Assembly: GCA_014859225.1 (NCBI GenBank)
Contig: JACUUP010000040.1
Coordinates: 1 to 11,045, forward strand
Source: Candidatus Aerophobota bacterium
Lineage (GTDB): Bacteria; Aerophobota; Aerophobia; Aerophobales; B3-G15
Length of the DNA stretch: 11,045 nt
Direction: 5' to 3'
Positions 5,610 to 11,045 of the stretch are shown here, piece by piece (within the stretch, counting starts at the first letter, position 1; each line of letters starts with the position of its first letter). The notes under the pieces are model-generated. The model saw nothing but the letters and a program-made list of their open reading frames with translations. It was not told where the DNA came from and did no database searches. Made by a program: the position numbers and the translations under genes.

Positions 5610-7004
5610 ATGACCAATGAACAAAGCGCTGATGTTGCCATAATTGGAGGAGGACCGGCAGGCTACGTGGCTGCTATTAGAGCAACGCAGCTTGGAGGAA
5701 AAGTTATCCTCGTGGAAAAAGACAAATTGGGAGGAGTTTGCCTTAATGTGGGCTGTATTCCCACCAAAGCTTTAATTAGAAGCTGCGAAATTTTTTCTCT
5801 TATTCAAAGAGCAGATGAATTTGGACTGAAAGTAGAAAATAGCGAGATTAATCTAAAAAAGTTAATGGAAAGGAAAAAGCGTATAGTGGGAAGATTGGTG
5901 GGAGGAGTGGAATATCTTTTAAAGAAAAACAAAGTTCAGTGGATAAAGGGAGAGGCAAAAATTTTAAACTCATCAACCATTCAGGTTAAAGGTGATGATG
6001 AGCAAGAAATAAAAGCTAAAAATATAATAATTGCTACCGGTTCTTATCCTTCAAGTATTCCTTTGCCGGGAGCAGATGAGGATGTACTCATCAACAGTAC
6101 AGAAGCTCTGGATATAAGAAATATTCCTGAAAATCTTTTAATCGTGGGAGCAGGAGCAATTGGAGTAGAATTTGCCTACATCTACAGCATTTTAGGAAGT
6201 AAGGTAACCATAGTAGAGATGCTTCCCCGCATCCTTCCAACAGAAGATGCCGAAGTTTCTGAGAAGTTAAAAGAAATTATGGAAAAAAGAAAAATTAAAA
6301 TTTTTACCCAATCCACCCTTGCCTCTGTAAAAAAAGAGGGAGAAAACTACTCAGGGCTAATAAAAACTCCCGGGGGAAAAGAGGTGATTGTGTTGGAAAA
6401 AATCCTTGTATCTATTGGAAGAAAACCAAATTCTGAAAATTTAGGACTGGAAAAAATCGGGGTAGAAACTGATGAGAAAGGATGGATAAAGGTTAACTCC
6501 AATATGCAAACAAGCACACCCAACATTTACGCTGCAGGAGATATAGTTGGTGGATATCTTCTTGCTCATGTAGCATACATGGAAGGAGAAGTCGCTGCTG
6601 AAAATGCTATGGGAGAGGAATCTAAGATAAACTATGCAGCTGTTCCCCGATTTATATGCTCAATACCGGAGCTGGCTGCAGTTGGATTAACTGAAGATGA
6701 GGCAAAGAAAAAAGGCTTCAGGGTAAAAGTTGGAAGATATCCCTTTATGGCTAATGGAAAAGCAATAGTTTATGGAGAAAGAGAGGGTATGGTAAAAATA
6801 GTATGTGATGCGAAAACAAAGGAAATTCTTGGAGTTCATATTTTGGGACCACAAGCTACTGACCTGATATTGGAAGGAGTCCTGGCTATTAATCTGGAGA
6901 GCACCACACAGGAGATAATTGATACCGTTCATCCCCATCCCGCGCTGGGTGAGGCTATAAGAGAAGCAGCTCTTGATGCAGAGGGAAGAGCTTTGCATAT
7001 GTAG
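5610..7004 (+). CDS. lpdA: Dihydrolipoyl dehydrogenase (E3)
   Basis: Flavoprotein that reoxidises dihydrolipoyl groups of 2-oxoacid dehydrogenase complexes or the glycine cleavage system with NAD+. The 464 residues carry the FAD-binding GGGPAGYVAA near residues 13-22, the redox disulfide C44-LNVG-C49-IPTKA, the NAD-binding GAGAIGVEFA near 180-189, a second FAD contact in IYAAGDI (about 306-312) and the C-terminal active-site pair H441-P-H443-P with E448. That last motif reads HPHPALGE, where classical enzymes have HPHPTLSE. The native ATG is preceded by AAGGAGAT at good spacing. No E1, E2, H-protein or lipoate gene is in view, so its partner complex is unknown. It is convergent with moeA, the stops only 9 bp apart. 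Confidence 0.95.
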   Translation: MTNEQSADVAIIGGGPAGYVAAIRATQLGGKVILVEKDKLGGVCLNVGCIPTKALIRSCEIFSLIQRADEFGLKVENSEINLKKLMERKKRIVGRLVGGVEYLLKKNKVQWIKGEAKILNSSTIQVKGDDEQEIKAKNIIIATGSYPSSIPLPGADEDVLINSTEALDIRNIPENLLIVGAGAIGVEFAYIYSILGSKVTIVEMLPRILPTEDAEVSEKLKEIMEKRKIKIFTQSTLASVKKEGENYSGLIKTPGGKEVIVLEKILVSIGRKPNSENLGLEKIGVETDEKGWIKVNSNMQTSTPNIYAAGDIVGGYLLAHVAYMEGEVAAENAMGEESKINYAAVPRFICSIPELAAVGLTEDEAKKKGFRVKVGRYPFMANGKAIVYGEREGMVKIVCDAKTKEILGVHILGPQATDLILEGVLAINLESTTQEIIDTVHPHPALGEAIREAALDAEGRALHM

Positions 7005-7013
7005 GTATTTTTT

Positions 7014-8225
7014 TTAAAAAAGCTTTACCTCTACCTCGTCTCCTCTTTCCAGGAGGTCAACATTAGCTGGTATTTCTATGTAACCTTCGGCCTCGGACAT
7101 ACTTGTTATGGCACCTGATTCCTTAAATACAGGAACAACCCATCCATTAGTTAGCTTTACCGGCAAAAATTGATGTCTGCCAAGCGTGGAGGTTATTCTT
7201 CTTGAAAGAGGAGCTTTTATCAACATCTCTTTTTTGGGAGGAAGATGAGATAACTTTCTGATGAGAGGGACAACAAATCCATAACCATTGGTAAGACAGG
7301 AAGTAGGATATCCTGGCATTCCCAGGACAAGTTTTTCTCCCACTAAACAGGCAAGGGTGGGTTTACCAGGTTTAACAGCGATACCATGAAACAAAAACTC
7401 TCCTTTCGTCTGTAAAATAGCTTCTAAAATTAAATCCCTTTCCCCTACAGAGCTTCCCCCTGTAATAATTATAAGGTCTGCCAAAAGAGCATTTTCTATA
7501 CCTTTAATAATATCATCAATATTGTCTGTCAGTTTTGGCTTTAAAATAACCCTGCAACCATTTTCCTCAACCAGAGCCAAGAGAGTGTAAGAATTTACAT
7601 CATAAATTTTCCCTTTCTCCAAAGGCTCACCTGGCGAGATAATCTCATCACCCGAGGGAATTATAGCCACCAGAGGTTTAACAAAAACCTCCACTTCTTT
7701 TTCACCCAGAGCTGCCAGCACTCCAACCTTAGCCGGGGTTAATAAATCTTCCCGCAAACATACCTTTTGTCCTTTTTTAATATCCTCACCCGCAGATGAT
7801 ATATTAGCTCCTGGATAAACAGGACGATAGAATTTAATAAAATTTCCATCATCTTTTTCTGTATCCTCAACCATAACCACAGCATCCACCCCGGAAGGAA
7901 CAGGTGCACCAGTAGCTATCTGAAGGCATTCCCCATCTTTTAACTCACCCTCCCAAAACTCGCCCGCTGAAATAGAACCTGCCAGCTTTAACCTTACCGG
8001 TTCCATACTCCGTGCAGAGTAGATATTGTGAGCTTTAACTGCATAACCATCCATTGCCGCCCGGTTAAAAGGAGGAACATTTATGGAAGCTACCACATCC
8101 CTAAAAAGAACTCTTTTATTAGCCTGGGTGAGAGGAAGCTTCTCTACTTTCTCAACTGGCTTTATATGAGAAAATAGTATTTTTTTCCCCTCTTCCAGAG
8201 AAATTAAAGATTTTAAAGGTTTCAT
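7014..8225 (-). CDS. moeA: Molybdopterin molybdenumtransferase MoeA
   Basis: Cytosolic enzyme that inserts molybdate (or tungstate) into adenylylated molybdopterin to complete the cofactor of Mo/W oxidoreductases. At 403 residues it has the usual MoeA length. Recognisable blocks are MDGYA (58-62), ATGAPVPSG (104-112), SGDEI (191-195), the MPT-binding core GGSSVGERD (256-264), the GKPT turn (287-290) and PGYPTS (304-309), followed by the C-terminal beta domain. The start codon overlaps the rnfB stop in an ATGA arrangement (8222-8225), so translation is probably coupled and there is no separate promoter. No other molybdenum cofactor gene and no molybdoenzyme is in the window. Some archaea and anaerobes carry two MoeA paralogues, and which type this is cannot be told from the motifs alone. 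Confidence 0.93.
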   Translation of the reverse strand: MKPLKSLISLEEGKKILFSHIKPVEKVEKLPLTQANKRVLFRDVVASINVPPFNRAAMDGYAVKAHNIYSARSMEPVRLKLAGSISAGEFWEGELKDGECLQIATGAPVPSGVDAVVMVEDTEKDDGNFIKFYRPVYPGANISSAGEDIKKGQKVCLREDLLTPAKVGVLAALGEKEVEVFVKPLVAIIPSGDEIISPGEPLEKGKIYDVNSYTLLALVEENGCRVILKPKLTDNIDDIIKGIENALLADLIIITGGSSVGERDLILEAILQTKGEFLFHGIAVKPGKPTLACLVGEKLVLGMPGYPTSCLTNGYGFVVPLIRKLSHLPPKKEMLIKAPLSRRITSTLGRHQFLPVKLTNGWVVPVFKESGAITSMSEAEGYIEIPANVDLLERGDEVEVKLF

Positions 8226-9031
8226 TTTTTGCCTGAATTTTCAAGCTCAACTATTGCACCAGTTGGACAAACAAGAGCACATATCCCACAAACCTGACAG
8301 TTTCTTGAATCAATACGGGCTAAATTGTTGTCCATCCAGCAAGCATCATAAGGACAGGATTTCACACAACGACCACAGGCTATGCAAGATTTCTTACAAA
8401 CCTCACGGGCTTTTTTGCCCTTATCCAGAGATGAGCATTTTACCCTATAATTTAAATCATTAAATTTTTCCAGAACTATTATGTTGCGGGGACAAACCTG
8501 AACACACCTACCACATCCTGTGCAAAGAGAAAAATCAATATGAGCAAGACCGTCCAGCATCTTAATAGCGTTAAAGGGACAGGCTCTCTGACAATCACCA
8601 AACCCCAGACATCCGTGAGAACAAGCAACCTCTCCCCCCATAACCAGATTTGCTGCTCTACAGGTTTCAACTCCCTGATAAATAGCCTTTTTCTCTCGTT
8701 CTGATTTCCCTGCCCCACATCTAACAAAAGCTAATTTTTTCTCCACTACTTTAGCTTTTACTCCCATAATCCGGGAAATTTTTTCCGCCACATCGTTCCC
8801 TCCTACAACACAGGAGCCAACCTCCACCTCTCCTTTGACAGCTGCTTCCGCAAGAGCACGGCAGGAAGCAAAACCACAGGCTGCACAATTTACACCCGGT
8901 AGAGCCTCAAGTAATCTTTCCACACGGGGGTCTTCCTCTACTTTTAGCTTACTGTGAGCTATAGAAAGCATTATAGCAAAAAAAGCGGCCAGAGCTGCAA
9001 TGCTGCCTGTGGCTATAATAATTAAACCCAT
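8222..9031 (-). CDS. rnfB: RnfB-type electron transport iron-sulfur protein
   Basis: Membrane-anchored multi-cluster ferredoxin protein, the RnfB subunit type that feeds electrons from ferredoxin into the Rnf ion-pumping complex. The 269 residues begin with one hydrophobic helix (about 2-24), then the Fe-S domain with C49-x2-C52-x4-C57 and C74. Next come CSHGCLGFGDCQRACP (C137, C141, C147, C151) and three ferredoxin-like clusters: C170/C173/C176/C180, C216/C219/C222/C226 and C245/C248/C251/C255. Additional cysteines are C105, C124, C199, C212 and C231. This layout is typical of clostridial-type RnfB. A perfect AGGAGG lies at 9037-9042. The other Rnf genes are not adjacent. Upstream is transposon debris and downstream is moeA, so it is either an orphan paralogue or a subunit separated from its operon. 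Confidence 0.88.
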   Translation of the reverse strand: MGLIIIATGSIAALAAFFAIMLSIAHSKLKVEEDPRVERLLEALPGVNCAACGFASCRALAEAAVKGEVEVGSCVVGGNDVAEKISRIMGVKAKVVEKKLAFVRCGAGKSEREKKAIYQGVETCRAANLVMGGEVACSHGCLGFGDCQRACPFNAIKMLDGLAHIDFSLCTGCGRCVQVCPRNIIVLEKFNDLNYRVKCSSLDKGKKAREVCKKSCIACGRCVKSCPYDACWMDNNLARIDSRNCQVCGICALVCPTGAIVELENSGKK

Positions 9032-9048
9032 AGCATCCTCCTGGTATA

Positions 9049-9069
9049 ATATTCACTATAGGTGAATAT
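9049..9069. promoter_or_regulatory. 21-bp palindrome upstream of rnfB and over the tnpB relic stop
   Basis: Perfect 8-bp arms ATATTCAC (9049-9056) and GTGAATAT (9062-9069) flank TATAG. It lies 18 bases before the rnfB start codon and contains the stop codon of the TnpB remnant. It may be an operator for rnfB-moeA or the hairpin of an IS200/IS605 right end. A TATAGT box on the minus strand (9055-9060) lies inside it but has no good -35 partner. Confidence 0.5.
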
Positions 9070-9250
9070 GTATTTGATTAACTTTCGCACTTCCAGCAAC
9101 CATAGACTGCTGGGTTATTCCAAGATTCAAGATATTCAAAGACGCATTATAATCCGCATCCTGTGTGTAGCCACAATTCCTACACTTGAATATCTCACCC
9201 TTTCTAGCGTGAGTTTATTAAATCATTGACCACAAAAACACGCAATGCAA
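9056..9250 (-). pseudogene. tnpB: Decayed C-terminus of TnpB (IS200/IS605-type RNA-guided nuclease)
   Basis: From 9214 down to the TAG at 9056-9058 the minus strand encodes 52 residues with the TnpB ending: KGEIFKCRNCGY (second half of the zinc finger), then DADYNASLNIL, the RuvC-III motif with its catalytic aspartate. Further upstream, another frame reads C-x-x-C-F-C-G-Q, then a TGA, then FNKLTL, which fits the first half of the zinc finger but needs a frame change near 9205-9215. The rest of the protein (about 350 residues) is missing, and the IS1634-like element starts within about 70 bp. This is therefore an inactive fragment, probably cut by the second IS. The remaining tail forms the upstream region of rnfB. 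Confidence 0.8.
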
Positions 9251-9273
9251 CACTAGCATTAGCTTAGGTCGTT

Positions 9274-10998
9274 CTATGAATTGTATACACTGAAGTGCTT
9301 AGTTCTTTTTAATCTCTTTTCTGTTATCCCCATCCCTTCAGCGAGTGGCTCAACATCTTTGTCCATATCTTCCAGACGGTAGATCGCCCGGTATTTCCCT
9401 TTTGTTTTTTGAAGAGGTCTTTCAATGAAGGTTGCCAGCCTAATAGAAGAGAGCTTTTCTAATAAGGTATCCACTGATTCAGTAAACGAAAGCTTTTCCT
9501 TGGCTTTTTTGTGGGCAATCATAACCAAAAGAAAAGCTAAAAGGCAGATAAAGGCATGGACCTTTACCTTCTGATCCGTCCAGTGGTACTGTGGTCGTAG
9601 AGCCAGGTGGTATGGATTCTTCAAGCGTTTGAAAGTAGCCTCCAGGTGAGACTGACCCCAATAGGTGAGGATGATTTCTTCCGTTCTCCACTCATGTCGG
9701 TTAGTAATGATGATGCGACGTCCCAGCCAGTTTTCCTTAAGATGAGTAAACGTTTCCTCATCAAACTGAAAGGTTAGATCAAAGGCATCCTCTTTGAGGG
9801 GATACAGCTTCCAGTGAATGAGCTCTCGCAGAGCAGGAGAGCTTATCAATGATGTAACTTTCTTCTTGGTGGCAGCAGCAGTTCTTTTCTTTCCTTTCTT
9901 CGTTGGTAGTCTTAGTTTTTCTTTGAGCTCGTTTAGTTTAACCAACAGTTTCTTAGCATCCTGCTCCAGACCTCGAACCTGTCCTTCGTAAAGCTTCTTG
10001 GAAATATAGACCACACAGGTAAGATCGAAATTCCAAATCGTCCTTCGGGTTCGATAACACTGGATGCTGCGATCACCAACTCTTACAGTTCCAAGATGAT
10101 GATTGGCCTTATGAATGAGGTCTTTGTGGTGATGAGGGGATAGGGCACCCACGAAGTGAATCTTTTCTGCAACCTCCTTGAGGGTCTTTTTGGTGTTACT
10201 ACCCTGGTCGAAAATCAAAGTTAGCTCCTCCAGTTGGCCACAAAGCCTCTTGAATCTGTCCAAGATCTCATGGAAGTTTTTCTGGAAGACGGTTCTATCA
10301 GTGAGATTGCCTGCGTAAACCCTGTGGAAAAGAGGAAGATGGTCCTGGCGTGAGAGGAGGAGTAATAATCCGAATTGCTTAAGATCCATCCTCTTTTGTT
10401 TGTTTCTGCCTCTTTGAGCAAGAGAAGAGTGTTGGTTAGTCGAGGCAATGTAGGTGAAGAAATTACTCATGTCCAAGAGCACAGAATCAAGACTTATTGT
10501 GTATTTACGCAAGATGAGCTCCAGGATATCCTCTTCAATGAGGGGAATTGTTTCTTGAGGAACTGCTTCCATTTGATCCCAGAAGTGTTGAGAATCCAGT
10601 TTACTCAAAGATTTCCCCAAAAGATAGGAAAGACTGGTATGCCTGGCCCAGCCTTCATACCAGCCTCTTTTGCTGGTAGGCTTGCCTACTCTGCCAAGAG
10701 CCGCCAAAAGAATTGATGCACCAACGGTAAAGCCATCCCGCACTCTTTTATCTTCAATATGTCGGTTAATGGTAGATACAATCTCCATCTCTTCGGCGAT
10801 ATTAAGCATCGTTCTCACCAGACCATGCTCATAAGTTTTGACTTTGCTGGGATGACCTTCTTTAAGTCTTTTGAGAAGAGCCTCAGCCGTTCCCAGGTAC
10901 TCAAGAATAACCGGTCTTGGTTTACCGTTAACCCGACGAGACTCAACAATACTCCAGTAGGTATACCCCCTAGACTTTCTTTTTTGAATAGTAGCCAT
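9274..10998 (-). CDS. IS1634-like DDE transposase
   Basis: Large DDE transposase of about 574 residues when started at the ATG at 10998 (MATIQKRKSRGYTYWS). An ATG at 11022 lengthens the frame, but it lies upstream of the -10 box and would not be transcribed. In the longer numbering, catalytic candidates are D184 (VLLDMSNF), D272 (LIFDQGSN) and E461. E461 sits in Y454-x2-Q457-x3-E461-x6-K468, the IS4-superfamily signature with Q in place of R. A lysine-rich linker (about 355-392) separates parts of the catalytic domain. The frame appears intact. The last residues, FSVYNS, are encoded by the left inverted repeat and flanking bases. There is no Shine-Dalgarno sequence, so translation may be leaderless. 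Confidence 0.87.
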   Translation of the reverse strand: MATIQKRKSRGYTYWSIVESRRVNGKPRPVILEYLGTAEALLKRLKEGHPSKVKTYEHGLVRTMLNIAEEMEIVSTINRHIEDKRVRDGFTVGASILLAALGRVGKPTSKRGWYEGWARHTSLSYLLGKSLSKLDSQHFWDQMEAVPQETIPLIEEDILELILRKYTISLDSVLLDMSNFFTYIASTNQHSSLAQRGRNKQKRMDLKQFGLLLLLSRQDHLPLFHRVYAGNLTDRTVFQKNFHEILDRFKRLCGQLEELTLIFDQGSNTKKTLKEVAEKIHFVGALSPHHHKDLIHKANHHLGTVRVGDRSIQCYRTRRTIWNFDLTCVVYISKKLYEGQVRGLEQDAKKLLVKLNELKEKLRLPTKKGKKRTAAATKKKVTSLISSPALRELIHWKLYPLKEDAFDLTFQFDEETFTHLKENWLGRRIIITNRHEWRTEEIILTYWGQSHLEATFKRLKNPYHLALRPQYHWTDQKVKVHAFICLLAFLLVMIAHKKAKEKLSFTESVDTLLEKLSSIRLATFIERPLQKTKGKYRAIYRLEDMDKDVEPLAEGMGITEKRLKRTKHFSVYNS

Positions 10999-11011
10999 AT
11001 CAGTGTATACA
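9282..11011. mobile_element. IS1634-like insertion sequence (outer limits uncertain)
   Basis: A perfect 12-bp inverted pair, TGTATACACTGA at 9282-9293 and its complement at 11000-11011, brackets the transposase gene. Outside it a CTAT motif recurs on both sides with a 2-nt offset (9274-9277 and 11014-11017), so the true ends may lie slightly further out. No target duplication can be recognised, and the right flank ends with the window. IS1634-family elements are known for large single-gene transposases of about 550-600 residues, as here. Confidence 0.6.
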
Positions 11012-11038
11012 TTATAGCACATTTTCCCAATATGTCAA
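11011..11038 (-). promoter_or_regulatory. Consensus promoter of the IS1634-like transposase, TTGACA-16-TATAAT
   Basis: Read on the minus strand, TTGACA (11033-11038) and TATAAT (11011-11016) are separated by 16 bases. Expected transcription start is near 11004, about six bases before the ATG at 10998. The -10 box abuts the terminal inverted repeat, and the -35 box may lie in the element's end or in flanking DNA. Confidence 0.65.
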
Positions 11039-11045
11039 GGAGCTT

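Noticed and set aside
5610-7004. Possibility that lpdA is a mercuric or glutathione reductase
   Set aside because: The CLNVGC redox motif is shared, but there is no N-terminal metal-binding domain or C-terminal cysteine pair as in MerA, and overall layout fits lipoamide dehydrogenase better.
8254-8727. Short open frames on both strands within rnfB
   Set aside because: They overlap the cysteine-rich RnfB coding sequence and have no support of their own.
10375-10716. 113-codon plus-strand open frame inside the second IS
   Set aside because: Antisense to the transposase and without recognisable features.
11000-11022. Upstream ATG (11022) as the IS1634-like transposase start
   Set aside because: It lies upstream of the -10 box and would encode the terminal repeat; MATIQKRK at 10998 matches the usual start of such proteins.
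1-11045. CRISPR array, toxin-antitoxin pair, phage genes or an antiphage system
   Set aside because: No regularly spaced direct repeats, no small overlapping gene pairs and no phage-type proteins were seen; the only nuclease relative is the decayed TnpB fragment.

Overview
The window is about 11 kb of AT-rich bacterial DNA. Its gene content suggests an anaerobe: an Rnf-type iron-sulfur protein (RnfB), a molybdenum cofactor protein (MoeA), a dihydrolipoyl dehydrogenase, and a cysteine-rich C_GCAxxG_C_C redox protein. I cannot place it in a phylum from sequence alone. An uncultured AT-rich anaerobic lineage (Atribacterota-like or a deep Firmicutes-like group) would fit, but that is inference.

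Layout. (1) 1-1600 is one complete insertion sequence with perfect 17-bp terminal inverted repeats. It carries a DDE transposase of the IS4/IS1380 kind whose C-terminus lies out of frame. (2) 1608-2948 is a major-facilitator transporter whose upstream region was replaced by the IS. It is followed by a stump of an FGGY sugar kinase (3068 to about 3250), so this looks like the wreck of a sugar uptake and phosphorylation locus. (3) 3251-3607 holds a bidirectional terminator hairpin, a minus-strand tRNA-Gly(CCC) with a near-consensus promoter, and a small palindromic repeat whose end supplies the stop codon of the next gene. (4) 3608-5052, minus strand, holds a Cof-type HAD phosphatase and a C_GCAxxG_C_C protein, each with its own ribosome binding site. 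(5) 5215-7004, plus strand, holds a small zincin-type metalloprotease followed at 17 bp by lpdA, behind a good sigma-70-type promoter. (6) 7014-9031, minus strand, is a two-gene operon rnfB-moeA with a 4-nt overlap, convergent with lpdA. (7) 9056 to about 9250, minus strand, is a decayed TnpB (IS200/IS605) C-terminus just upstream of rnfB. (8) 9274-10998, minus strand, is an IS1634-like transposase with a consensus promoter and an almost absent leader.

The unbroken core (3608-9031) carries ordinary redox, cofactor and housekeeping genes. Both flanks are mobile-element territory. I see no CRISPR array, phage module, toxin-antitoxin pair or clear new multi-gene system. The points most worth a second look are the fold-back hairpin over the transposase start in the first IS, its homopolymer frameshift, the unannotated TnpB relic upstream of rnfB, the orphan rnfB-moeA coupling, and the repeat that ends the HAD gene.
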